This document shows, piece after piece, positions 1 through 12,230 of a DNA stretch of 64,000 nt. The DNA is from Mactromeris polynyma (taxonomy: Eukaryota > Mollusca > Bivalvia > Venerida > Mactridae). The position numbers and the translations under genes are program-made. The notes under the pieces are model-generated. The model was given only the letters and a program-made list of their open reading frames with translations, was not told where the DNA came from and made no database searches. The stretch is taken from positions 9,363,703 through 9,427,702 of the forward strand of contig JASFXZ010000001.1 of NCBI GenBank assembly GCA_032209605.1, given 5' to 3'. How positions within the stretch are numbered: position 1 is the stretch's first letter; every line of letters starts with the position of its first letter.

Positions 1-1132
1 TCGCATAAGTGGTCTACACACAAAACAATGTAATTTCTATACACATATAAAATATATGAGTTTTTATAGAATGGTACTTCTCTTAATTTTTAATTGGGGA
101 TTCTTTATTGATACACAAATAAAATTTGTTTTGTTTTGTTTAAATCATTTAAGTTAAATGAGTTGCGCATCATATTATCAATCTTAAGACCACTTTGTTG
201 TATACACTTGCATCGACTTGTTTCGCTATTTTTTTACTTCTGTTTCAGGATCACTGATTTAAATGCAGCTTTTGCGACATATGGAATGACAGCACAGAGA
301 GGTAAGTAAGGTATTGTATACGTTATCATAAACATGAAAAAGTGTCATGTCTGCAGTTTTTAATATGTGATGGCAAAGTGAAGTTTAAATCACGTTCTTT
401 TACGTGTTTGGTAGAATGTGATCATAACAATGTGTTTCTCAATAAACATACTGGTAAGCTAATTATTCCAATAGGTAAGGTGTGTTGCTCAGGTCTGGCT
501 TGCATCTCTGTCGATTCCACGACCACAATATTACTTAGTTCCAGCGTATTAACGAAAACAGATTCTCCATCATCATAGGAAACTCACATGGTCGTCGTTT
601 AGTATCTGTAACACCTTTGTTTAGAAACGATGACATAATATTTGATTTCGTTTAGTAATGGTGACATTTGTTGAGGCATCGATAACATCATTTAACACCA
701 AATCAAAGCTTTATTTTACATCGAAAATAGATCAAGTGCACATGATTTTATATAACATGAGTATACAATTCATTAAAATTCTTGTTGTGCATTATTCCAT
801 GGCCGTTTACAGTATATTTACTGAAATAAATGATATTTAATAATATTTCTTAAACCTCAGTTGTACAATTGTGCCAATAATTGTGTTTATCCGTATAATT
901 TCCGAAAACATAACATTGAAAACATAAGCTGGGATTACATACTGTCAAAAGTTAAATTACCCAGCCAAGAAAAATCCCGATCGTCTCTGGAACTTAATTA
1001 TTTTATACTTCCATACAGCGAAATAGTCTGCATGTCCTCGTTAGTGGAGAGAAACGATGACATTTTTCGTTGCGAATCGATGACGCGTCGTCGTTTAGAA
1101 CTGCATCACGCATTGACATAGTTGCATACCAG
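1..1132. repeat. Left copy of a ~1.1 kb duplicated block
   Basis: This block matches 2480-3541 in the same orientation with a few percent divergence. The offset is 2476 bases at the left end and 2404 after about base 200, so the right copy lacks about 72 bases. It may continue left of the window. It contains a possible 51-base exon (250-300) between a ttcag acceptor and a gtaagt donor, open in one frame. No homology was recognised. The short open frames in the block are mostly shared by both copies. Confidence 0.85.
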
Positions 1133-1283
1133 TGATTTTGCCTACATGCGTGATTTATCGATAGTTTTACATAATCTCACTGGTATGCAACCATGTCAAT
1201 CGTGATGCAGTTCTAAACGACGACGCGTCATCGATTCGCAACGAAAAATGTCATCGTTTCTCTCCTGTTATGAGGACACATCT
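1031..1283. repeat. Inverted repeat, ~105 bp arms, ~45 bp loop
   Basis: The segment 1031-1136 is repeated as its reverse complement at about 1178-1283, nearly identical over 100 bases. The arm is the 3' end of the duplicated block. The second block copy has this arm only once (3437-3541), so the inverted extra arm is specific to the left copy. Confidence 0.85.
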
Positions 1284-1930
1284 CGGTAAGTATGTATCTT
1301 ATATTGTTTTTAAAACAGAGCAAATGTTTCTTCTTCGTTTTTCAGCCAGGGTATGAACCACGGTGCATGTCTATGTCCTTCAGTATTTATTTCGGCTACA
1401 CTAGTACGAGTGAAATTGGTATTTTGTCATATTATCGTTTAGAATCGTTTACTTTGGAGTGTATTTTATCATTGCAGTTCAATGGCTTAAAAACATACAT
1501 TTTAATCACAACTTTGATTTTCTCAGTATAACATTGTCCATATAATGCCAAAACAACTAATTTCACACAAAAAAACGCCTGGTAACTGTATATTTTACGA
1601 TTAAGTTTTCTTCGAATGTCATGGTTTCTCGCAGAGTGTGTCATGGTGTCTCAACGAAATCAGATTTTATGTAATGATCTCTAAACGAAAGCATTAATGC
1701 AAATGGAATAGTTTCTAAGCGTTTTTAATTTCGTTTCAGGTTAACAAGCGATCAATAACGAATCTCTGTTAGTAAAATGGTAAGAGCGTACACATATTCT
1801 TGAATTGAATATGTTTCTTTTTATATAAATTTTAAGAACGAATTGCTTATTTTATCATATTTGCTGCAAATCTTCTGTCTACAATCTACGATCAGAATTA
1901 TATTCCCTAAACTAGAGTAAGAAGTCGGAG

Positions 1931-2180
1931 TTACCTCGCACTGACATGAATACTCCTTTTACCACAGTTATCGAAATTGTTCCAGCCCAGTCCAGTGTGC
2001 ACAATGACCACCATGGATGCATTTGTATACGTTGCACTTGCATGCATCATTTCGGCATCAAACGCCATGAAATTGTTAACCGCCGGACTACTAACGTTTG
2101 CTTGCACCCTTACTGAACAAATCGTACGAGATGGTTTTGATAATTTAAATGTCATATACAGACGTTGTCAGTCTATATAG
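1931..2180. other. Coding-like fragment, unclassified
   Basis: Both strands stay open over about 200 bases in a region less AT-rich than its surroundings. The plus frame from 2004 reads MTTMDAFVYVALACII and continues to a stop near 2178. On the minus strand a frame of about 74 residues is open. Reading the plus strand upstream suggests a frame change near 1990. It could be a decayed exon, a fragment of a mobile element, or chance. No family is assigned. Confidence 0.2.
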
Positions 2181-2479
2181 GATATACCTGGGATCAAATA
2201 CAATTGTATTTCTCACAACTAGCGCATTTCTCGGTTCCGCTGCAAGCGACTGACAGTGTTCCCATTTTAAAGGTGATTGGAGGCGAATTACTTCTCAGTG
2301 ACCGTACCAGCTGACCCCGATTTCAATTCTGGTAGTCAAGCGTTTAAAAAACTTCGCTGACCGGCCCGGTCAGGATTTCTATACGAATAGTGATTCAAAC
2401 ACGTAAAAGAATATAAGTGGAAATTGATTGACCGGAGAACGTATCGATTGTTATACATGTATAAGTATAGCTTATTTCA

Positions 2480-3541
2480 CATAAGTGGTCTACACACAAA
2501 ACAATGTGATTTCTGTACGCATATACAATATATATGTTTTTATAGAAAGGTACTTCTATTAATTTTTAATTGGGGATTCTTAAGCCACTTTGTTTTATAC
2601 ACTTGCATCGATCTGCTTCGCTATTCTTTTACTTCTGTTTCAGGATGACCGGTTTTAATGTAGCTTTTGCGACTTATGGAATGACAGTGCTGAGACGGCA
2701 GTAAGGCATTGTATACGATATCATAAACATGAAAAAGTGTCATGTCTGCAGTTTTTAATATGTGATGGCAAATTGAAGTTTAAATCACGCTCTTTTACTG
2801 TGTTTGGTAGGGATATAGAATGTGATCCTAACAATGTGTTTCTCAATAAATAGACTGGTAAACTAATTATTCCAATAGGTAAGGTGTGTTGCTCAGGTCT
2901 GGCTTGCATCTCTGTCAATCCCACGACCACAATATTACTTAGTTCCAGCGTATTAACGAAAACAGATTCTCCATCATCGTAAGAAACTTCCATGGTCGTC
3001 GTTTAGTATCTGTAACACCTTTGTTTAGAAACGATGACATAATATTTGATTTCGTTTAGTAATGGTGACATTTGTTGAGGCACCGATAACATCATTCAAC
3101 ACCAAATCAAAGCTTTATTTTACATCGAAAATAAATCAAGTGCACATGATTTTATATAACATGAGTATAAAATTCATTAAAACTCTTGTTGTGCATTATT
3201 CCATTGCCGTTTACAGTATATTTACTAAAATAAATGATATTTAATAATATTTCTTAAACCTCAGTTGTACAATTGTGCCAATAATTTGGTTTATCCGTAT
3301 AATTTCCGAAAACATAACATTGACTACATAAGCTTGGATTACATACTGTCAAAAGTTAAATTACGCAGCCAAGAAAAATCACGATCGTCTCTGGAATCTA
3401 ATTATTTTAGACTTACCATACAGCGAAATGGTCTGCATGTCCTCATTAGCGGAGAGAAGCGATTACATTTTTCGTTGCGAATCGATGACGTGTCGTCGTT
3501 TAGAACTGCATCACGCATTGACATGGTTGCATACCAGTGAA
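2480..3541. repeat. Right copy of the ~1.1 kb duplicated block
   Basis: This is the direct duplicate of 1-1132. The possible exon seen at 250-300 is here about 2643-2690, with an altered 3' border (gcagtaagg). Short open frames match between copies (for example 658-840 and 3062-3244), but many differences are amino-acid changing and no domain is visible. A duplicated non-coding or decayed segment is the simplest reading. Confidence 0.85.
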
Positions 3542-4327
3542 TCTGACGTCTCAAAATGCTATGTATCCACACTTATGGTATAAACTAAACCTACAGTGTT
3601 GGAAATAATCACGGATGTAAATCTGTGCATAAGAGAGTCTGTACAATGATTTATGTCTTAAATCATGGGGTGATACTTCGTTATATTACTGATACAAGTT
3701 ATATATGATAGTTGATATTGATCACAGTGATCAGAGCGAGGTAAACGATTATAAACATCGATATCTTTTCTTGATATTGAACATCGATAATCTATTCATA
3801 CAATTGTTCACAATCATTACTGCTCCCCGCATTTTGAGGATTCCAGTCGATTTCTGATTCATACTGCCATCTGAATTTGTTTCAACATCATATTTTCTCG
3901 TACAGCAATGGCCCACAATTGATTGAACGTAGACTAATAAATGTCCACATGTGTGTTGACCTAAATGTCATAATTCTGCATAACAATCAGGACCCCATTG
4001 GAAATAAGCTTCAGTGCTTAAGTGGGCCATCCTAGGTTGAATACATACTAAAATGTTAGCTAATTGCTCATTTCAAGCTTCTGCATGTAATATTTTACTA
4101 TTGTTTCTATGATTTAAGTTTATGAACAATTACCAATAACTCCTCATTATGTTTATATTAACTGTTGTAATATAAAAAAGTCACCATGAATAGTAATTAT
4201 TATTTGTACTGAATCTGTGATATCATGTAAATTATTTGCTCAATAGATCTATAACAACTGACTTAAATATATGTTAATGTAAACCCACTGTGATGGTTAT
4301 GTAAAAGTCTGTATTATAATTGTATAT
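3542..4327. other. AT-rich intergenic DNA, nothing recognised
   Basis: There are no open frames of note, no splice-bounded exon and no clear repeat. A short stretch near 3955-3990 (gttgacc...tctgcataac) recurs at about 15234-15265, perhaps as a diverged dispersed repeat. Confidence 0.5.
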
Positions 4328-4520
4328 ACAGTCAAACCTGTCTGTAAAGACCACCCATGGGAACAGCAAACTGTGGTCTTTGTTTACAGGTGGTCTCTAT
4401 TAACAGATTAAATATCATTGAAAATGGTCTGATGGGAGATAAAATTGGTGGTCTTTGCAGACAGGTTTTGCAATAGTGGTCTTTGTTTTCGCAGGTGGTC
4501 TTTAACACATGTTTGACTGT
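4328..4520. mobile_element. Mariner-like MITE, CAGTCAAACCTGT termini
   Basis: A 193-base element with terminal inverted repeats (CAGTCAAACCTGT / its complement) flanked by TA, as expected for Tc1/mariner-type insertions. The interior repeats 'gtggtctttg' motifs. A second copy lies in inverse orientation at 8836-9026. It has no coding capacity. Confidence 0.85.
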
Positions 4521-5306
4521 ATGTGTTTTTACCTGAAATAAAATCAAGCAATCAATCTGTTCTATAAAAAAGCTTTACTCGCGTTTCCGGGTGAGCATTG
4601 CTTTCTTTAGCACCGATTTCATGTAACCTCGATACAGTTTGTAAATTGTTTTCTCAGATGCCGTATCGATATTAACAGACGTATACCACTTTCACATATG
4701 TAAGAGAGGAATACGCACGCTATGCATTCCACGTATTATATTTTAAATATGCTGGCTGTTATAAATGAATGTGCAGCCATAAGTTCATTCCAGGTTATGT
4801 GATAGATTAACCGGATATCGATGTGAGCTTTCTATGCGATCCATGGTGCGCACCACTGAATGAATTATTTTACTCTAAAATATTTATGACACAGGGAAAA
4901 AAATGTATCAGTTTCACATCCCTTAATGCAAAAAGCTTTAAATCCATAGCAGCGTTAGCTTGCAATAAATAATATGAATCATATTGGATCGCAAATCCCC
5001 TTTACAGTTCAACCACTCCAGAACGACCCACACCTGAACAACAACAACCTCTCTTCAACAACAGTCTCAATTTCCCTAGCAAATACAGTACTACCTAAAT
5101 AACCTCTCTATACCAACAACCTCTCAACAACAGCCGAACTTTGCTTCTGCTATAGTCCAGCCACGGACGTCACATCTCTATACTGTCGCTGTTACGAACG
5201 ACGCGTGTAAAAGTCGGAGTACAGAGACATGTATGCGGGGCTACTTCTGCTATAGGGTGTTACTCTGCCCAGGTTGCGCTGTACATGTGTTTGATCATAC
5301 GTTATA
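4521..5306. other. Intergenic DNA, no gene seen
   Basis: From about 5030 to 5140 the sequence is loosely repetitive, with recurrent 'aacaacctctc'. The 12-base motif ttctgctatag occurs at about 5144 and 5246. Nothing else was recognised. Confidence 0.45.
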
Positions 5307-5483
5307 CAGTAGGACCTCGTTTATTTGACAACATTCTATCCGAATACTTGGTATCATCCGAAATAGATATCAGGTCCTGATGTATCTTCATAGACACGTC
5401 GAATTGAATGGGTTATTCGAAACCATGAATTATTCGAAATAAAATTTCGGACCCGAGGAATTAGAATTTACGAGGTCTGACTG
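5307..5483. mobile_element. MITE with CAGTagGACCTCGT termini
   Basis: A 177-base element with CAG...CTG ends flanked by TA. The terminal repeats are roughly CAGTAGGACCTCGT versus CAGTCAGACCTCGT, and the interior is rich in attcgaaat. It is probably a Tc1/mariner-derived non-autonomous element. Confidence 0.65.
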
Positions 5484-6739
5484 TATATATATTCCAAGAG
5501 CTTGTAAACGAGGCTTTTATTTTCGTATAAAAGCGATTGCTGCGATAACATCCCATCTGTGACACAGGACTACATATATACAACATGGTGATGTGAAACA
5601 GGCTTCCCAATAATCAATGCATGGTAAAGTATATCCCGTGTATAGATGACACTTATATTCGTCCCATGATAGCAAAAACCTAGAACTGAAAACGAGATTA
5701 ATGGTTGGAAATTCTATATAAGGCATTTTCTAATTAGTGGTTACGTGTAACAGCGATTTGAGGACTCGATATTACGCTATAGAACGTAGATTACAACGCA
5801 CGCCCGAGATATTTAACAATACGCGAGAGAACGGCTTAAATTGAGACGTGCTATTAGATAATTTTAATGGATATTTGTCTGTGATTTTAAATTTGTGAGA
5901 TGGATGTAGCGAAATGTAGATGGTGACTAATGTTCGCATGATTGACACGCAGGTATTATTTTGTGTATTGTATTCGACGATGAATTTCATAGCTAATAAA
6001 ATTTCTAACTAATCATTGGTAGACATTTTACGTATTATACAGCATTGTGTTGATATTAAGAATTGTTTTGGCTTAAACTGAAGTAAAGATTTATGCAACA
6101 CGACACTTGGTACATCGTTTGAAAATGTAAGTGCATAAACATGTATATATTGTTGTACTAAAAATGTGATTGTAATAATATAAGAATGCGTTATAATGAT
6201 GATAGCAATTAATGGATGAGCACGAATTAAGTCTATACCTACTATATTCCATATTAGGGTTTTATGACCAAACAGTACTGAGGGTCTATACTTTGGTCGA
6301 TAATTGTGGATAAGAAACTGCGAAAATTGTCAACAAATTTACGAAATCTAGAGTAAATAAATAAGATTATTGCAGATAGGCAAACATTATAAAATACAGG
6401 GCTTCTTTCCCCTGACGTGATGTACCAGTAAACATACATGTTACTTTTTCAGCATACGCGTTATTTTCTCACTAGGCAATATCAAATATTAATAACAACA
6501 TTACTTATGAGTTATCGGTATGTCATGATTCAATTAACGGCAGAAACCTGATAAGAAATATCCGTCACACGCTTTAACAGTCGCAACAAATCGCAAACCT
6601 GACGGTGTCTTGTTTTTCATGTTTTAATTATTACAATTATTATACTCGTATGTATAATTTATCATATTGTGAGAACTTAAATCGCTTGCTCCTCATCCCT
6701 GTGGGTTCAAATACCACCCGAGTGATTTTATATTGTTTT
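5484..6739. other. AT-rich intergenic DNA, no gene seen
   Basis: There are only short open frames (under 75 codons) without motifs or plausible splice borders. No repeat was recognised. Confidence 0.45.
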
Positions 6740-7015
6740 ATATTTATAATAGTGTCACCCCTATTTAAGGACCAGTCATTGCTGACAAATGAGACACCTA
6801 CCTTTTGAGCACATTACTTCACGACTTCTATGCTTTAATGACAAACATCAGAGAGGTAGGCACACGGTAATCATTATTGAACTAGCTGGCGGCTCACCAA
6901 CCGGCCATATCAGAGGGACCCCTTTCGGGATTCGAACCTTTGACCTCCCGCTCCCAAGGCGTTTTGAAGCTTTCCTAGTAGCTGGCTTATGGTAGGGGTA
7001 TCCGCCTAGTGTCTT
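6740..7015 (-). mobile_element. tRNA-derived SINE
   Basis: On the minus strand, a tRNA-like head (about 7015-6890) carries a B-box match GGTTCGAATCCC near 6935. It is followed by a tail (6890-6740) that is homologous to 43340-43475. The head does not fold as a complete tRNA and is read as a SINE promoter. Confidence 0.65.
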
Positions 7016-8616
7016 CCTCCTATATATGGCTTGGAAAGATCAATACATAACCCTAGCTGTTTATGAGACTTAAAGCCCCTTTACAAAAAGTAAGAGAACT
7101 ATGCTGTGTTCAAGATGGGGCGTCCCCTAATAGGAATGTAGAATGTTAAATGTTATATAGATGTAGACAAACAAGTGACAGTATCACCATGTTGCAAATG
7201 GAGATGTTTCAGTTGTCTACATACATGTAGATAATATTGAGATTAATTAGACATTTCAATGATGTGACTGTCGTTCTTATCGTGTCTACATCTAATTCAT
7301 GTGGATGAATCAAAAGTAAATAAGTATCCACTTTTGCTCTTACTAACATACTGGTATATCCTTCGGTAGAATGAAAAAGTCTTCTACGAGTCTTAATAAT
7401 AATGTACAGCCCTTTTTATGGCAAATTTGGGGCCGATATAGGGCCTCATTCCCCAAGGAAATTTGTGTCCCCCTACTTAGAAAGAAAATTCCTCTTCAGT
7501 AAAATTATTAAAAAAAATAGCGATATAAAAACCCAAATTTGGTGATTCGTGATTCAAATTTCCCCGATCAAAAGTACCCGTCATACTTCACCAAGAACTT
7601 AAAAAAGGGGCTGATGTAACTCCCTTTCTTTAAAAAAAATGTATAATTAAAATGGCCAATATTATTCCGTAGGAAAACAACTGAAGTGAAACAAAAGCAT
7701 GGCACTATTACTGTGACAGTTTAACTGTTCAATATTGGCGATCATGTGATGGTCTTGTATGACCCTTGCTTGGTCCTTCTCAATACAAGTTCTTTCCCTT
7801 TGCGCCATACTGACAGCTTTTATGTTGTTAATAACGTGTTGTTGAAAACAAGGTATATATCTGTGACTTAATCTTGAAATGTTTAAGTACTTCATTAAGC
7901 CTTTTTAATTGATCGGAGTAAAACAGTTAATTGGTGTTAACTAGATGTGTTTTATCAAACCTATCTTCATTCAGCCGATCCGTGATACAGATAACTAGAA
8001 CTGTGTATAATATCCGACCGACAGAGGTTTTTTAGACCAGCCCTCTTGCAATAAAAAGAAAGTTATATGCTGACACACAGGAATTTTCTGCATTAACCTT
8101 ACACTTGTTTTCCAAACTATATCCATTTGTTTGTAAGCACTTGTCATTAAGTCTAAACATATACAACCATATAAACGACATTGGTTTTACAAACGGACCA
8201 TAATCTTTTTTATATTAAGTTAACCAGAAGTCGGCCGTTGATAGCCTGGTTTCTATTGGACTATCAGTGTTGTATGTTTCTGTGGTGACACATATGCTCG
8301 GTGGGGATTTGCTGTCGTTTCTTTACTGTGAGTAATACAGTGTTGTTGAATTCCTCAAACACAGCTTGATGTTATCAACATGTACGTTCATGTTACCATC
8401 GATCGAATACAGCGGAAACAACATTGAGTAAACTGTAAATGTTCAATATATAATTGTCAAACGAGCTACCTTGACGGTCTTTTAATAGCCATACTCTTTG
8501 TAAAATACAGAATATTTCTATAACTGTGAAATAGTGAGCTATGACATTCAAAATTTAATGGTATGCTATAATTTACGAGATATTTATGTAGTTAGTTCTT
8601 CTGTTTAAATATATAC
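7016..8616. other. AT-rich intergenic DNA, no gene seen
   Basis: No exon-like segment, tRNA or tandem repeat was identified. Open frames are short and compositionally AT-driven. Confidence 0.45.
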
Positions 8617-8825
8617 ATTGAAACCTCAATAATAAGACCATCATTGGGACCCTCACAAACTGGTCTTAATATTGAGATGGACTTTTAGTGAGGTTTTACT
8701 GTACAGTATAGTCTTATTATCTACTTAAAATATGGATGAATGATTAAACTCTGGTCCATGAAAATACGGTCATATTAAACATGTGTTCTTAATTTTGAGG
8801 TGGTCTTCAAGTGATGTTTAACTGT
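8617..8825. mobile_element. MITE(s), 'cctcaataataagacca' family
   Basis: 8617-8708 begins with gaaacctcaataataagacc and ends with aggttttactgta, which are complementary termini. A second, more decayed pair (about 8700-8825) follows. Related copies lie at 9840-10020, 10185-10260, 23140-23316, 23820-24246 and 42722-42805. Confidence 0.65.
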
Positions 8826-8835
8826 ATAACAGTAT

Positions 8836-9026
8836 ACAGTCAAACCTGTGTTAAAGACCACCTGCTAACAAAGACCACTATTGCAAAACCTGTCTGCAAA
8901 GACCACCAATTTTATCTCCCATCAGACCATTTTGAATGATATTTAATCTGTTAATAGAGACCACCTGTAAACAAAGACCACATTTTGCTGTTCCCATGGG
9001 TGGTCTTTACAGACAGGTTTGACTGT
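8836..9026. mobile_element. Mariner-like MITE, inverse copy of 4328-4520
   Basis: This is the reverse complement of the element at 4328-4520, highly similar over its length, with the same CAGTCAAACCTGT termini and TA flanks. It abuts the preceding MITE cluster. Confidence 0.85.
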
Positions 9027-9839
9027 ATATTGTTTTGATAGTTTGTAAGTGGGTTCATGTAATTAAATTTATTGTTTGCATAATTCAGTATGTATACGTG
9101 TACGCTCGGTTGGTCATCTATATTTCATAAATAATTCACAACCAATGTATTTATACTTTTATAGACCTCTATATGGAATAGTATCCGTGTCACGGTGTTG
9201 ACGGTTCTTGCTATAAGTGGACAGAATTGAATTCGATTCTTCGCAAAGAAGAGAGGTATTCAATTACGTAAATGCATAATTATGTCCGTCCTTTACGTTG
9301 TTATAATATTTTCTGATGAATGCTTAGATAGCCGAAATATTGAAACGAGAACACGATAAATTATATTATAAAACATGCATATTTATTTACGTGATAGCTT
9401 TAAACCGACACTGGCTTCTTGTTAGAGGAATCAATGTCTTACTTTATGACTCGATGCAATTGAACAAAGTCGAGAAATCGACGAGTGAAAGTTGTTATCT
9501 ATAGAAGATACGACATTTCGCTCGCCTGATGAACTTGATTGTTGGTTTCAAGAATGTTATCAACATAATTACCGGGCCTGTTTAATCAAATAGCAATATA
9601 AAGCAATCTCATACAAAGTTAAATGTCAAGTACATACTGCGTCTTCCCAGCATTTATGTTAGATGTTCAACCAACAGCTAACTGTAATGGACATAGCGGT
9701 CAATATATAGGTGATGTGATTCTGCATTTAATGCAATTGTTATAAATGTTATTGTACCCGGCTTCCGGGAACTGGGACAACCAAACATCGACATTAGTCA
9801 ACACATTATTTGGATGCTGGTACCCTTTTATTGATTTTT

Positions 9840-10265
9840 TTAAGAAATTAAAACCTCGATTATAGGACAACGATTGGTTCCGAAGAATGCCGATCTTAGT
9901 TTTTTAGTGGTCTGATTATTGATTATCGAGATGAAATAAGGGAAAAAAAATTAAAAACGGGTCCATAAATATACGGTCTTATTAATGAAGTGGTCTTAAT
10001 TTCGAGGGGGTCTTAGTATTATATAATAATTAAATATTACTGAATATGGTGTTTTGTGAGTGGAATTACAGAACATTGTATGTATGTCATTTGGTCTACT
10101 ACAAAATTAGTGTATGCTGATATCATAACATGTTACAAACTTTAAAACTAAGATTTGAGTCATCAATTCTTTGATGTATAGAGACACCACAATAATAAGA
10201 CCAAGAAGAGAGTTGGTCTTAATGGTGAGATTGTCGTAATTTCAAGGCGGTCTAAATATGAACAT
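9840..10265. mobile_element. Decayed 'cctcaataataagacca' MITEs
   Basis: Two diverged copies, about 9840-10020 and 10180-10265, are recognised by paired aaacctcgattataggac / ggtcttaatttcgaggggg and accacaataataagacc / tttcaaggcggtct segments. Confidence 0.45.
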
Positions 10266-11223
10266 TTACAGTAACAGTTACCTACATAGTCATTTAAGAA
10301 ACGCTTGTTTTTCGGCGCAGCCGTACTAACATGGTTTTGCTAATTGCATATTCAGTGTTTTGTAAACCAATCATATCTTACGTTAACCACCAAGGCAATT
10401 TCGCGCCATTTCTCTTCAATTTAAAAATACGTGTAACCTTGAAGCAGATTGGTTAACATTTTCTATAGTGTATTTCAAGATTTATCCAGTAAGTAGTGTT
10501 GTTATTCATCAGCACGGGGAATTGTCCGGTGTTGGAATTAAGAAGACTTTCTTGTTTTATGTACCAGTCGCGAACATTTATATTCTTTTAATCAGATAAA
10601 TCGCTATGTAACAAGTTTATCAACATGGATGTGTGAGTTCACGACTTATGCTATAAGTAATGTTGAACTAGATCTATATTGAAACACACTATACTGTATC
10701 TTTGACTTATCACACTACGGAGTTATTTATTATGCCGTCTCATTCGGAACACCTCGGCATTATTTGATCTGTCGAATACCACCGAGAAGTTGCGATTGAT
10801 GCAGTCTCAAACGCAGTGATCTCCCCTTACAGGTCTCGGACATTCTGTATTATATAGCGTAATTGAATGGCATTTAGGCATCTTTTATGTTGTACAACAA
10901 ATTTTAACCTATAGATTGCAACAAATTTGCAAACTTCAAGTTGCGCCGACCATCTTTTTCAAAGATATTTCTTGTTAAAATACATTTTGTTTCTGTTGAG
11001 TATGGTTTCATAACTTTGTGTTCATGTTAGCTTAGATGATACCGGAATGTGATTATTTAGACTAATTTGATACTCCTTAACGTAAATTATAATCAATATA
11101 CATAGCTATTAAATATCTCGATTAACATTGGTTCGTTTAACAACTACACTACCTAGCTTCGAGTGGTCATGCTTTCAACAAAGTGGTAAACTCTCTCGTA
11201 TTGCTTCCACAGACATACAGACA
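10266..11223. other. Intergenic DNA, no gene seen
   Basis: Nothing coding or repetitive was recognised. A segment near 10320-10400 (cggcgcagccgtactaacatgg) recurs in inverse orientation near 44870-44925, which suggests another dispersed repeat. Confidence 0.4.
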
Positions 11224-11325
11224 GACGAGGGACATGAATATATCATAATGTATACACATATTGTATGAATCAAGACGAGGGACATGAATATATCATAATG
11301 TATACACATATTGTATGAAACAATG
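11224..11325. repeat. 51 bp direct duplication
   Basis: The unit beginning agacgagggacatgaatat occurs twice in tandem (about 11224-11274 and 11275-11325), nearly without change, so the duplication is recent. Confidence 0.85.
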
Positions 11326-11350
11326 TCTATTAATGTTGCATGCCCGTCGG

Positions 11351-11945
11351 GTTTGGGCAGTCGGTAGAGCACTCGCCTGGAGGTCGAGACCCGGGTGAGG
11401 CGTATACGTTCACCGTGATAATGTGATTAACGTAGTTTGGACAGTCGGTAGAGCACTCGCCTGGAGGTCGTACCCCGGACGAGGAGTATACGTTCACCGT
11501 GACAGTGTGAGTGTTCGTAGTTTGGACAGTCGGTAGAGCACTCGCCTGGAGGTCGTACCCCGGACGAGGAGTATACGTTCACCGTGACAGTGTGAGCATA
11601 CGTAGTTTGGACAGTTGGTAGAGCACTCGCCTGGAGGTCGTACCCCGGACGAGGAGTATACGTTCACCGTGACAATGTGAGTGTACGTAGTTTGGTCAGT
11701 CGGTAGAGCACTCGCTTGGAGGTCGAACCCCGAATAAGGAATATACGTTCACCGTGACAATGTGAGTGTACGTAGTTTAGTCAGTCGGTAGAGCACTCGC
11801 TTCGAGGTCGAACCCCGGATAAGGAATATACGTTCTCCGTGACAATGTGATTGTACGTAGTTTAGTCAGTCAGTAGAGCACTCGCCTGGCGTTCGTAGCC
11901 CGGATAAGGAATATACGTTCACCGTGACAATGTGATTGTACGTTG
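11351..11945 (+). repeat. Seven tandem 85 bp tRNA-like units
   Basis: Units start at about 11351, 11435, 11520, 11605, 11690, 11775 and 11860. Each carries an A-box-like stretch (GTCGGTAGAGC) followed only about 12 bases later by a B-box-like stretch (GGTCGAACCCC and variants). It then has a shared spacer (tatacgttcaccgtgac). The missing anticodon region means these are not functional tRNA genes. They look like an amplified fragment of a SINE head. Confidence 0.85.
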
Positions 11946-12146
11946 TACGAATTGAGCACTTGTCATTCACCTCTGATTCACGAGGGGAAGTTGTCAGACG
12001 CTTGCGGAAGCACATATTGGTGATCCGGGAATGCTGATAAGATCAACTGACTGACGTAAATAAGTGGCATACAGTTAAAATCCGGCGTGAAACTCCAACA
12101 TTACTAACACGCTAATAAGAAAATAATGCATGTCTCTTCTATTCAG

Positions 12147-12230
12147 GTTGAGTCGATAGTGTGACTGGTTGAAAAATACAATGGTTGGTATCCTTGGAAA
12201 CCGATGGCTGTAAAGAGAAAAGATCTGAAG
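12147..12230 (+). other. Possible 5' leader exon of the 506-residue gene
   Basis: An ~84-base segment lies between a ttctattcag acceptor and a gtaatg donor. It contains a short ATG-initiated frame that stops after ten codons. It could splice to the acceptor directly before the ATG at 13392. This is inferred from splice signals only. Confidence 0.3.
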
